Source of the DNA: JAGZEG01 sp963930185
GTDB taxonomy: Bacteria > Actinomycetota > Coriobacteriia > Coriobacteriales > UMGS124
DNA: 64,000 nt
Direction: 5' to 3'
Assembly: GCA_963930185.1 (NCBI GenBank)
Contig: CAWVLT010000002.1
Span: forward strand, 82,482 to 146,481
This document shows, piece after piece, positions 1-7,354 of the stretch. Both the position numbers and the translations under genes were made by a program. Below the pieces are notes generated by a model. That model saw only the letters and a list, made by a program, of their open reading frames with translations, was not told the DNA's origin and made no database searches. How positions within the stretch are numbered: position 1 is the first letter of the stretch; every line of letters starts with the position of its first letter.

Positions 1-176
1 ATCTCGCCCTCGCCAAGCTCCTCGAGCATCCACAGCACCACGACGGCCGCCACGACGATGATGATGAGGCGCAGGTTCTTGTACAGAAGGTCACCGAGCA
101 GACTGCCGACCTCCCTCAGGGAGAGGCCGCGCCCCGGCATCTGCTTACCCCTCTCGTCGTTCGAACCACCCTCCAT
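1..176 (-). CDS. Membrane protein, N-terminal part only
   Basis: Reading the minus strand from an ATG at 176 gives 58 codons open to the window edge. The visible part has a charged N-terminus (about 25 residues with RGKQMPGRG), then an amphipathic stretch ending LLYKNLR, then one hydrophobic segment (LRLIIIVVAAVVLWML) followed by acidic residues. This looks like the start of a membrane-anchored protein. The family cannot be named from so short a piece. The gene is cut by the window boundary, so the missing C-terminus is not a truncation. Confidence 0.5.
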   Translation of the reverse strand, partial: MEGGSNDERGKQMPGRGLSLREVGSLLGDLLYKNLRLIIIVVAAVVVLWMLEELGEGE

Positions 177-388
177 TTCACCCTCGCTCTCCGTGAGACG
201 TCCCACGCGCCATGCCTTCGCGCAGCGCGTAGCGTATGCCGCCGCGCCACGTGTGTCACCGCGCCGCGCGCGGCGCGCTTCACCGCATCGCACATGTCAC
301 GCCGCCGCACCGTACCGGCGCGATACGCTCCCATCTTGCCACATCGCTCGCCCGTACGGCGCGCACGTGCATCGCCAGACGCCCATCC

Positions 389-577
389 TAGCCAGTTTTT
401 CGAACTTGTAGGCACGGAAACGCTCCCGTGGGCAGCCGGCACGGCCATCATCGCCCAGCATAGTCCAAACCTTCATACAAAACTAGAGGTGCATGGTTCG
501 TCTGACCCACCACCGCAAGCGTCTCCGGCCTCCCCTAGCCCCGTAGCCTGCCTACAACCTCCGAAAAGTGCCAAAAC
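389..577. repeat. Inverted-repeat-bounded intergenic locus (189 bp)
   Basis: Left arm 389-413 and right arm 550-577 are imperfect inverted repeats: both contain the block GCCTACAA, then a variable 4-5 base block, then CGAAAA, then a TGGC/TGCC-like end. The interior is non-coding. It has the same size and design as the loci at 26386, 35688, 50425 and 58843. The match is imperfect, so a chance partial palindrome is not excluded for this copy taken alone. Confidence 0.45.
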
Positions 578-879
578 TCTCAAGAGAAGCCTACACGTGA
601 ATCTGACCGTGACCCAGCCCTCAAGGCAACGTAGCAGGTTTTGGCAAAAGCGATGCTCGTCCAACACCTTTTCCAGCGCCTTTCGTAAAACGGCCACCAA
701 AAGGGCCCACAAGCGTTTACTATATAAGCCTGTGCCGCAGAGCCTCACCGCGGGACGCCGCCACACCGCAAGACGCTGCCACAACCGCGCGGAACCACCG
801 CGCCGTGGCGCCACCGCCGCGATGCGATACCGGTGCACCCGCATCACGTCTCTGCCGGCCCTTGTTTAATCTGCCAGCC

Positions 880-901
880 TCTACGCTACTTCTACGCTAC
901 T
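880..901. repeat. Perfect 11-bp tandem duplication
   Basis: TCTACGCTACT occurs twice head to tail, immediately followed by TAATAT and about 55 bases before the helicase start codon. It may be an activator or repressor site pair, or simply a slippage product. Confidence 0.6.
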
Positions 902-957
902 AATATATGCGTGGCGCACGCCACGCCGCACCCGGGCTCCACGACGAAGGGCACCAC

Positions 958-3705
958 ATGACAGACCTCGCGCATCCGACAACTCCATTGACCCCGCAGG
1001 CCACGGCAGACCCGCAGGCTTCGCCGGCCCCACACGCCTCGCCTGCCCCCCAGTCCGCGCAGCAGGCGCAGGACCTCGCCGGCGAGCCACAGGGCGCGGC
1101 CGACGCCTCGGACTTCGGGTCGCTCGGCCAGCTCGTGCCCGACCTGTGGTTCGATCCCGAGGAGTGGCCCGACTACGAGCCCGAGCCGGCGCTTTCGGGC
1201 GACGAGGCACTCGAGCGCTTCCTCGAGTGGGTGATAGAGCGCGGCATCGAGCCATGGGAGCACCAGGAGGAGGCCCTCATGGACCTCGCGCTGGGCAACC
1301 ACGTGATCCTGGGCACGCCCACCGGCTCGGGCAAGTCGCTCGTCGCGCTGGGCATGCACTTCATGGCGATGTGCGCGGGTAAGCGCTCCTACTACACCGC
1401 CCCCATCAAGGCTCTGGTGAGCGAGAAGTTCTTCAGCCTGGTCGAGGTGCTCGGCCGCGAGAACGTGGGCATGATCACCGGCGACACCCACATCAACAGC
1501 CAGGCGCCGGTCATCTGCTGCACGGCCGAGATCCTCGCCAACCAGGCGCTGCGCGAGGGCGAGGGCTGCGACGTTGCCTGCGTGGCCATGGACGAGTTCC
1601 ACTTCTACAGCGACCCCGACCGCGGCTGGGCGTGGCAGGTGCCGCTGCTCACGCTGCCGAACACGCAGTTTTTGCTCATGAGCGCCACGCTGGGCGACGT
1701 CTCGCAGATCGCCGCGTCGCTCAAGGAGCGCACCGGCGTTGACGTCGACGTGATCGACAACGCGCAGCGCCCCGTGCCGCTCTCCTACGAGTACGTGGAG
1801 ACGCCTCTCGAGGGCACCGTCGAGCTCGCGCTGCGCCGCGGTCAGGCGCCGCTGTACATCGTGCACGTCTCGCAGGACGCCGCCCTCAACAGCGCGCAGG
1901 CGCTGGCCAGCTATGGCGTGGCCACCAAGGACCAGCGCGAGACGGTGAAGGACGCCATCAAGGGGACGCGCTTCACCACCGCGTTCGGCAAGATCCTCCA
2001 GCGCCTGCTGGGCTGCGGCGTGGGCGTGCACCACGCCGGCATGCTCCCCCGCTACCGCCTGCTCGTGGAGAAGCTGGCCCAGCAGGGTCTCTTGCCGGTG
2101 ATCTGTGGCACCGACACGCTGGGGGTGGGCATCAACGTGCCCATCCACACCGTGCTGCTCACTCAGCTCACCAAGTTCGACGGGCACCACATGCGCCGCC
2201 TGCGCTCGCGCGAGTTCCACCAGATCGCCGGTCGCGCGGGGCGCTCGGGCTTCGATACCGAGGGGCTGGTCATCGCCGAGGCGCCCGAGCACGACATCGA
2301 GAACGCCAAGGCGCTGGCCAAGGCCGGCGGCGACCCCAAGAAGGAAAAGAAGATCAAGAAGAAGCAGCCGCCCGAGGGCTTCGTGGGCTGGAACAAGCAG
2401 ACGTTCGAGAAGCTCATCGCCTCGGTGCCCGAGACGCTCAAGCCGCGTCTGCGCATCACCCACTCCATGGTGCTGGCCGAGGTGGAGCAGGGCGGCGACG
2501 CCTGGGCGCGCGTGGCCAAGCTCATCGCCGACTCCGCGCAGACCGACGAGGAGAAGGCCAAGCTCGTGGCGCGGGCTCAGGAGATCTTCGCCACCCTCAT
2601 CGACGCCGGCGTGGTGGAGAAGCGCGTGGCCGAGGACGGGTCTGACGAATATCTGACGACCGTTGACCTGCCAGACGACTTCGCCCTCGACCAGCCTCTG
2701 TCGCCGTTTTTGCTGGCGGCCTTGGAGCTGCTCGACCCGGGCAGCGAGACCTACGCCCTGGACGTGATCTCGATGGTGGAGGCCACGCTGGAGGACCCCC
2801 GCCAGATCCTGCGCGTGCAGGAGAAGCGGGCCAAGGACCACGCCATCGCCGAGATGAAGGCCGATGGCGTGGAGTACGAGGAGCGCCTGGAGCGCCTGGC
2901 CGACGTCACCTACCCCAAGCCCCTTGAGGACCTGCTCGAGGCCGCCTTTGACCAGTACTGCGAGAAGGTTCCCTGGGCGCGCGACTACACGCTGAGCCCC
3001 AAGTCGATCCTGCGCGACATGCTCGAGACCGCCGCCGACTTCAAGGGTTATGTGTCGGCCCTGGGCGCGGCGCGCTTCGAGGGCATCCTGCTGCGCTATC
3101 TGTCGGAGGCCTATCGCTCGTTGGACCGGACGATCCCCCTCGACAAGCGCGACGACCAGCTCAACGACATCGTGTCGTGGCTAGGCGTGGTGGTGCGCTC
3201 GGTGGACTCCAGTCTGGTGGACGAGTGGGCCAACGCCGGCGCGACCTTGGACGCGGCGCCTCCCCAGCTGGCGGAGCAGGTCGTGGCCGACCGGCGCGGC
3301 CTCACGGTGCTCGTGCGCAACGCCCTCATGCGACGCGTGCGCCTGGCGGCCGCCGGCAACGTCAAGGAGTTGGCCGGTCTGGACAGCGCCTGGGGCATGG
3401 GCGAGGCGAAGTGGCGCCAGGCCCTGGAAGGCTATGCCGAGGAACACGACGAGATCCTGCTCGACGCCGACGCCCGCTCCAACGCCTTCTTCTCGGTGGA
3501 CGAGCGCGACGAGAAGGCGCGTCACGTGTGGCACGTGCACCAGATCTTCAGCGACCCCGAGGGTGACCACGACTTTGGCATCATGGCGGACGTGGACCTG
3601 GACGCCACCCAGCAGGAGGGCGAAGTGGTGTTCGAGAACTACCACGTGGGCTTCGTCGAGGACCTTATGGAGGCAGCCCGCGTGGCACAAGGCGAAGAAG
3701 AGTAG
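958..3705 (+). CDS. Ski2/Mtr4-like DEAD/DEAH RNA helicase (DUF3516 type)
   Basis: 915 residues from the ATG at 958, chosen over an in-frame upstream start because GAAGGG lies about 8 bases before it. An unstructured Pro/Ala/Gln N-terminus (about 1-55) precedes the RecA-like helicase core. Motif I is GTPTGSGKS (119-127), motif II is DEFH, motif III is SAT within LLMSATLGD, and motif VI is QIAGRAGRSG. A Lys-rich linker (KKEKKIKKKQ) leads to the C-terminal half, which matches the DUF3516 region of actinobacterial Ski2-like helicases. The family unwinds RNA using ATP and is linked to RNA turnover or ribosome-related work; the exact substrate is not known. The gene stands alone with its own long leader. 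Confidence 0.9.
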   Translation: MTDLAHPTTPLTPQATADPQASPAPHASPAPQSAQQAQDLAGEPQGAADASDFGSLGQLVPDLWFDPEEWPDYEPEPALSGDEALERFLEWVIERGIEPWEHQEEALMDLALGNHVILGTPTGSGKSLVALGMHFMAMCAGKRSYYTAPIKALVSEKFFSLVEVLGRENVGMITGDTHINSQAPVICCTAEILANQALREGEGCDVACVAMDEFHFYSDPDRGWAWQVPLLTLPNTQFLLMSATLGDVSQIAASLKERTGVDVDVIDNAQRPVPLSYEYVETPLEGTVELALRRGQAPLYIVHVSQDAALNSAQALASYGVATKDQRETVKDAIKGTRFTTAFGKILQRLLGCGVGVHHAGMLPRYRLLVEKLAQQGLLPVICGTDTLGVGINVPIHTVLLTQLTKFDGHHMRRLRSREFHQIAGRAGRSGFDTEGLVIAEAPEHDIENAKALAKAGGDPKKEKKIKKKQPPEGFVGWNKQTFEKLIASVPETLKPRLRITHSMVLAEVEQGGDAWARVAKLIADSAQTDEEKAKLVARAQEIFATLIDAGVVEKRVAEDGSDEYLTTVDLPDDFALDQPLSPFLLAALELLDPGSETYALDVISMVEATLEDPRQILRVQEKRAKDHAIAEMKADGVEYEERLERLADVTYPKPLEDLLEAAFDQYCEKVPWARDYTLSPKSILRDMLETAADFKGYVSALGAARFEGILLRYLSEAYRSLDRTIPLDKRDDQLNDIVSWLGVVVRSVDSSLVDEWANAGATLDAAPPQLAEQVVADRRGLTVLVRNALMRRVRLAAAGNVKELAGLDSAWGMGEAKWRQALEGYAEEHDEILLDADARSNAFFSVDERDEKARHVWHVHQIFSDPEGDHDFGIMADVDLDATQQEGEVVFENYHVGFVEDLMEAARVAQGEEE

Positions 3706-3755
3706 CCGGCACAACCAAAGAGTAGCCGACGCACGCAGCGACCGGCAAAACGCAA

Positions 3756-3821
3756 CGAGGGCAACTATCTGGACAAAAATCGGCTTCTGGAAGCCGAAAA
3801 ACGTCCGAATAGTTACCCTCG
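3756..3821. repeat. 66-bp long hairpin, compact inverted repeat
   Basis: Two 31-base arms (CGAGGGCAACTATCTGGAC... and its partner ending GTTACCCTCG) fold around the tetraloop CTGG. The outer 19 and inner 7 bases pair; in between, both strands carry an A-rich block, leaving a symmetric A/A internal bulge. No clear T-run follows, so it is not a standard terminator, though it lies between the convergent helicase and thpR genes and may stop both. A closely matching half copy abuts the ISL3 element at 62582. Confidence 0.7.
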
Positions 3822-3918
3822 CGGGTTAATTGCTCCTATGGGCAACCCCCCTCTGGCAACCATTCCCACGAGCGCCTCGATCGGAGGCGTCAGCTGCCTC
3901 GCCGTTCCTGCCGCTCCC

Positions 3919-4446
3919 CTACTCCAGCTCCACCGTATACAGCGGCTTGTATTCAGCACCCTGCTGGCTGAGAATACTGCGGAATAGCGTGACGCGCGAG
4001 GCCGCGGCCGGCAGGGGGAACTCGAGCACGGGCAGCTGGCCGCGCGGGATGCGCACCCGCCTGCCGAGGGTGACATGCGGGCGAAACGGCTTGTCCTCAA
4101 ACGGCAGGCCGCGGGCGGAGAGCTCGCCGCGCACACGCTCGGCCAAGCCGACCAGCTCCGGCGTGGCCGCAAGCCCCATCCACAAGGTCGCGTTCTGAGA
4201 CCGGCCGAATTTGCCCAGCCCCTCGGCGCGCAGCTCGATGGGGCCGACACCCGCGCAGGCAGTGTCGAGCACCCCCACAGCGTCGGCGCCCTGCGCCTCC
4301 CCGATCTCACCGAGAAACGCGAGCGTCACGTGGTAGTTCTCGTAAGGTACGAAGCGCCCCTCGCACGCAAGCGCCAACCTCCGCGACACGGCGGCGACCT
4401 CCGAGCGCATCTCGTCGGGAAGCTCGAGAGCCACAAACGCACGCAT
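3919..4446 (-). CDS. thpR: RNA 2',3'-cyclic phosphodiesterase (2H phosphoesterase)
   Basis: 175 residues. Both signature HxTx motifs of the 2H superfamily are present: HVTL at 39-42 and HVTL at 124-127, the latter in the typical FRPHVTLGR context. The family opens 2',3'-cyclic phosphate RNA ends to 2'-phosphates. Start chosen at the ATG at 4446 (MRAFVALELP) because GGGGGAG lies 8-9 bases upstream; a GTG three codons earlier is possible. It converges on the helicase gene, with the 3756-3821 hairpin between them. Confidence 0.9.
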   Translation of the reverse strand: MRAFVALELPDEMRSEVAAVSRRLALACEGRFVPYENYHVTLAFLGEIGEAQGADAVGVLDTACAGVGPIELRAEGLGKFGRSQNATLWMGLAATPELVGLAERVRGELSARGLPFEDKPFRPHVTLGRRVRIPRGQLPVLEFPLPAAASRVTLFRSILSQQGAEYKPLYTVELE

Positions 4447-4544
4447 ACCAACCACTCCCCCGCTCGCCTACAAACCTCGCCCGCAAGCACCTCATCCGAC
4501 ATCATCTTACCCAGAGACTAGGCCGCGCATCCCTCGGACCATGC

Positions 4545-4550
4545 TATACT
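4545..4550 (+). promoter_or_regulatory. -10-like box for the first toxin-antitoxin pair
   Basis: TATACT at 4545-4550, about 48 bases before the antitoxin ATG, is a near-consensus -10 hexamer. No convincing -35 at the right spacing is seen, which is common for promoters that are autoregulated by an antitoxin. Confidence 0.4.
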
Positions 4551-4597
4551 GTGTACCAAACAGGCAACAACGCACGTTCGACCAAGGAGGCCAGCGA

Positions 4598-4993
4598 ATG
4601 CCGCATGCAGCACCCCTCGCGAACGCCGCACCGTCAACGCAGATGAACACGCGCATCGACCTTGCCCTCAAACGTCAGGGCGACGCCGTCCTCAGGCGGC
4701 ACGGGATCTCCCCCTCGCAGGCGGTTAGGGCCCTGTGGGACTACCTCGCCGAAAAGGACGACTTGCCACCGTTCATGAGAGAGCGCAGGCAGAAAGAAAG
4801 CGAACGGGAGCAGGAGCAAATCGACAGGCTGGTCGATAACGGGAAGGGCCTTGCCCTGCGACTGGCAATCGAGGGCGGCCTCATCGACGCAGAGCAATGG
4901 GAGCAGCGCCCGATCGCCCTGCTTGACCATGACGCCCTCAAAAACCAGATATACGAATGGAAACTTGATGACTACCATGCATGCCTTGGATAA
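4598..4993 (+). CDS. RelB/DinJ-like antitoxin of a PIN toxin
   Basis: 131 residues; the ATG at 4598 is fixed by AAGGAGG 8 bases upstream, which rules out the longer frame starting at 4541. The segment MNTRIDLALKRQGDAVLRRHGISPSQAVRALWDYL (about residues 16-50) is the ribbon-helix-helix DNA-binding fold typical of RelB/DinJ antitoxins. A charged helix (FMRERRQKESEREQEQIDRL) and a toxin-binding tail follow. It probably represses its own operon and neutralises the PIN protein encoded by the overlapping downstream gene. A homologous arrangement is at 14645-15525. Confidence 0.8.
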   Translation: MPHAAPLANAAPSTQMNTRIDLALKRQGDAVLRRHGISPSQAVRALWDYLAEKDDLPPFMRERRQKESEREQEQIDRLVDNGKGLALRLAIEGGLIDAEQWEQRPIALLDHDALKNQIYEWKLDDYHACLG

Positions 4994-5522
4994 GAACCCT
5001 CCCTCCCGCCTTGAGAAAAAACGGCCAAATACACCAATCTTTCTCTTTGATACCAACGTGTGGGTCGACTATTTTCTCGGCCGTCCCGAAGCCATTCAGG
5101 CAATCACCGACCTCATCAAGTTGATCAAAAAGAACCACCTATCCATAGCTACGACTGTCTCGATAAAGAAAGACGTATTCTACATAGTATCCCGAGAGCT
5201 CAGAAGGCTCGCCCTGACGCAGATGCAGCAGGAGGGCTGTGACAAGGGGGGCCGCGTGCCATCCCAACAGTCATTCACCCAAGTCGCATGGGCAACGCTC
5301 GACCAGATGGATAACCTCGCGACAATCGTCCCCATGGGCATGCGGGAGGACTTCTACGCGCGCAATCTCCGCAAGGACCTGAGCGGCTACGAGGACGACA
5401 CCATCCTTGCCACGGCGAAGTCGATCAATGCCGAGCGCCTCATAACGAGCGACCGCAGAATGCTCGACAGATTTCCCGAGCTCTGCATGACACCTGCGCA
5501 GGCCCTGGAGATACTTGACTGA
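4968..5522 (+). CDS. PIN-domain toxin (VapC-like ribonuclease)
   Basis: 184 residues from ATG 4968 (a second ATG at 4977 is equally possible); either start overlaps the antitoxin 3' end, so translation is coupled. FLFDTNVWVDYF carries the first catalytic Asp of the PIN fold, SGYEDDTILATAK the central acidic pair, and ITSDRRMLDRFPE the last Asp. PIN toxins are Mg-dependent RNases, usually cutting tRNA or mRNA. Codon use is more AT-rich than in the neighbours (TTTTCTCTTTGATACC and similar stretches), which fits horizontal acquisition. Pairing PIN with a RelB-type rather than a VapB/AbrB-type antitoxin is less usual. Confidence 0.8.
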   Translation: MTTMHALDKNPPSRLEKKRPNTPIFLFDTNVWVDYFLGRPEAIQAITDLIKLIKKNHLSIATTVSIKKDVFYIVSRELRRLALTQMQQEGCDKGGRVPSQQSFTQVAWATLDQMDNLATIVPMGMREDFYARNLRKDLSGYEDDTILATAKSINAERLITSDRRMLDRFPELCMTPAQALEILD

Positions 5523-5619
5523 TTACGCGGTGCTTTAGGAAGGCGGTTTAGAGGCAAAGCGGATGTGATCAGACCCACAATCCCGCTCAAAACGAGATCT
5601 ATGAGACGAGGCTGGTCCC

Positions 5620-6045
5620 CTATCCCCGCACGCCCTGCACCCGCTCGAGGCGCATGGCGACAAGCCGCCCGCCTTCGTTGCCGGCGGCATCGCTCGCGCC
5701 GTCTCCCTCCACGCCGTCCCCGCCCGCGGCGCCGGCGTCACTCGCACCTCCGCGGCCTCGCGCTCGCCCCGGCCGTGCCTGCGTCTCAACGAGCACCCAC
5801 TCGTCATCCACATCTCTGATGACGCCCGTGAGCTCGGTCGCTGGATTCGCCAGAATGCTCGCATCCGTCAGCGCAAGCGCACAAGTCGTGCCGATGCGCG
5901 CCTCCAGCATCGAGCGCATTTCACCCGAACGCCCCGAGTCCCGCTCGGTAAGCCTGCGTAAGTCCTTCTTGGTCGCCATGGTGGTCATGATGTAGATGAC
6001 CAGGGCGAACGTCATTATGCTGAACACATAGGCGATGTCCTCCAC
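5620..6045 (-). CDS. Small membrane protein partnered with an XRE regulator
   Basis: 141 residues from a GTG at 6045 with GGGGAGGAG just upstream and only two bases after the stop of the XRE gene. One N-terminal membrane segment (IAYVFSIMTFALVIYIMTT, about 4-24) is followed by a charged helix (KKDLRRLTERDSGR), a short beta-type domain with VIRDVDDEWVLVET, and a Gly/Ala-rich tail (about 95-125). The VIRDVDDEWVLV block resembles the ILKNVEVLDVSDGWVRV block of its XRE neighbour, suggesting both carry the same small effector fold. Function not known. Confidence 0.65.
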   Translation of the reverse strand: MEDIAYVFSIMTFALVIYIMTTMATKKDLRRLTERDSGRSGEMRSMLEARIGTTCALALTDASILANPATELTGVIRDVDDEWVLVETQARPGRARGRGGASDAGAAGGDGVEGDGASDAAGNEGGRLVAMRLERVQGVRG

Positions 6046-6047
6046 GG

Positions 6048-6470
6048 TCAGCTCCTCCCCTCGCAGGCAACGCCGACGATGTCTGCCATGTCGATGAGTC
6101 GGATCGTTCGCCCCTCGAGCACGCGAACCCACCCGTCGCTTACGTCAAGCACCTCGACGTTCTTTAGGATTGCCTCGTCATCGTCCGCCAGCTCGATGGT
6201 AACAACCTCGCCCACGAGGACGCGCAGCACGTGCAGGTCACGCCCGCAGCCACGTCGTTCGGAGCTGCGGATGTCCACCTCGTCGCTTGCCAGGTCATCG
6301 AGGGTCACGCCGTAGAGCCGTGCCAGCTCGGACGCCTTGTCAAGCGCGGGCGCACCCTGTCCCAGCTCCCAGTTGGATATGGTCTGCCTCGTCACCCCGA
6401 TGGCGTCGGCCACCTCCTGCTGGCTCATGCCCGCACGCCTGCGCAGCGTGAGAAGCTTGTCCTGGATCAT
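6048..6470 (-). CDS. XRE-family transcriptional regulator
   Basis: 140 residues from ATG 6470 with GGGAGA upstream. Residues about 2-58 form a lambda-repressor-type helix-turn-helix (LRRRAGMSQQEVADAIGVTRQTISNWELGQGAPALDKASELARLYGVTLDDL). The C-terminal 75 residues are a beta-rich domain ending in a LIDMADIVGV motif. It is co-transcribed with, and translationally coupled to, the small membrane protein at 5620-6045, which may anchor or sense for it. The longer in-frame start at 6611 has no ribosome-binding site. Confidence 0.85.
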   Translation of the reverse strand: MIQDKLLTLRRRAGMSQQEVADAIGVTRQTISNWELGQGAPALDKASELARLYGVTLDDLASDEVDIRSSERRGCGRDLHVLRVLVGEVVTIELADDDEAILKNVEVLDVSDGWVRVLEGRTIRLIDMADIVGVACEGRS

Positions 6471-6805
6471 GCGGTCTCCCGTCTTGTTGGATCGAGCGCC
6501 GGCATCCGCGGCGCGTGCCGTCCGGTATGACAAGCGTCGCTCGGCGTGCCAAATCTCACCCGGCAAGCCAACAACCCACCAATCGCCTGTCGTCACCATT
6601 CTCCCAGCCACATACCGTGAACGCCAGCAAAACCACTTGGCAAATCGTCAAATCAAGTAGGCACAGACGCTGGGTAGGGGCTGTCTGGCCAGTAGAGGCG
6701 CGCCATTCGACAAGGAGACATATCGAGGAAACGTGACGCCGTGCGCGTTCGGCGCATATCGCAGCTGCGGTTTCCTCATCAAAATGATAGTACACAACGG
6801 CTCGC

Positions 6806-7030
6806 GCATGAAAAATCTTTTCTGATGGACAAACTTTTCGGTTGTGAGAAGATTGGGGATGCGCCCGACAGACACCCATGCATACCGAAGAAAGCTTACG
6901 AACCCGTTACCTGCGCTTTTTCTGCGAGCCAAATTGAAAAACGAATCTCTTGGATGCGTCGGCGCAACTCGACACGGCAAATCCTCTCCCAACCGATAAT
7001 TTTGTCCATCACAGGAAGATTTTGGCGCAC
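6806..7030. repeat. Long inverted-repeat element, copy 1 (225 bp)
   Basis: Arms of about 50 bp (6806-6855 and 6981-7030) are imperfect inverted repeats with the shared core GATGGACAAA..T.TCGGTTG followed by a GAGA.GATT end, and an outer AAAATCTT block. The interior of about 125 bp is non-coding. The same arms bound the elements at 17761-17990 and 30621-30850, although their interiors are unrelated. Confidence 0.85.
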
Positions 7031-7165
7031 GAGAGGGCCTCGACGCCACAAGGGGCCGGTCGGCTCCGCCAACGCCCTCGCCTGCGCATGGGGCGGACGA
7101 TCCATAACGCCAGAACCGCCACGCGCAAAGGCCAAGGCGCGGGCCACAGGCGCTGACATGCAAGC

Positions 7166-7202
7166 AAAAAGGGCGGACGCGCCTCGCAAGACGCGTCCGC
7201 CC
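7166..7202 (-). terminator. Rho-independent terminator of flavoprotein reductase gene 1
   Basis: An 11-bp perfect stem, GGGCGGACGCG paired with CGCGTCCGCCC, followed on the minus strand by five T residues. It lies about 150 bases past the stop of the reductase gene. Confidence 0.85.
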
Positions 7203-7217
7203 ACATTGCCTCACATG

Positions 7218-7259
7218 CCGTGCATTGCTTACTGTGCATTGCTTACCGCACATTGCCTG
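7218..7259. repeat. 14-bp tandem repeat, three units
   Basis: CCGTGCATTGCTTA, CTGTGCATTGCTTA and CCGCACATTGCCTG follow head to tail between the reductase stop codon and its terminator. No function can be assigned; in the transcript it would lie in the 3' untranslated region. Confidence 0.65.
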
Positions 7260-7354
7260 CCGTGCGCACCCGGTGCTGTGCGAGCCCGCTTACGGTCGGC
7301 CCTCACCAGGCCGCCCGTCGCAAAGGCCCGCGCCGTACCGAGACGCGCAATAGC

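Larger units (their letters stand above)
177..957. other. Long intergenic region before the helicase gene
   Basis: About 780 bases with no ORF that I can support; the open frames here are low-complexity arginine/alanine/serine-rich products of GC-rich DNA. It holds the inverted-repeat locus at 389-577, a GCGC-rich stretch around 250-310, and a perfect 11-bp tandem duplication directly before the helicase promoter region. A TAATAT hexamer at 901-906 could be the helicase -10 box. Confidence 0.5.
6471..7354. other. Non-coding region with repeat element, hairpin and tandem repeats
   Basis: About 880 bases between the XRE gene and the first flavoprotein reductase gene, which both run on the minus strand. 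No believable ORF. It contains the inverted-repeat element at 6806-7030, the terminator at 7166-7202 and a 14-bp tandem repeat at 7218-7259. The DNA around 6560-6960 is clearly more AT-rich than the coding DNA on either side. Confidence 0.6.

Noticed and set aside
892..2841. 649-codon open frame antisense to the helicase gene
   Set aside because: Shadow frame of a high-GC gene; the translation is Leu/Gly/Ala/Val/Arg/His-rich with no motifs, while the plus strand has a full helicase.
6806..7030. Reading the inverted-repeat elements as transposons with their own transposase
   Set aside because: Interiors of about 125 bp encode no protein, and no fixed target duplication is evident at their ends.
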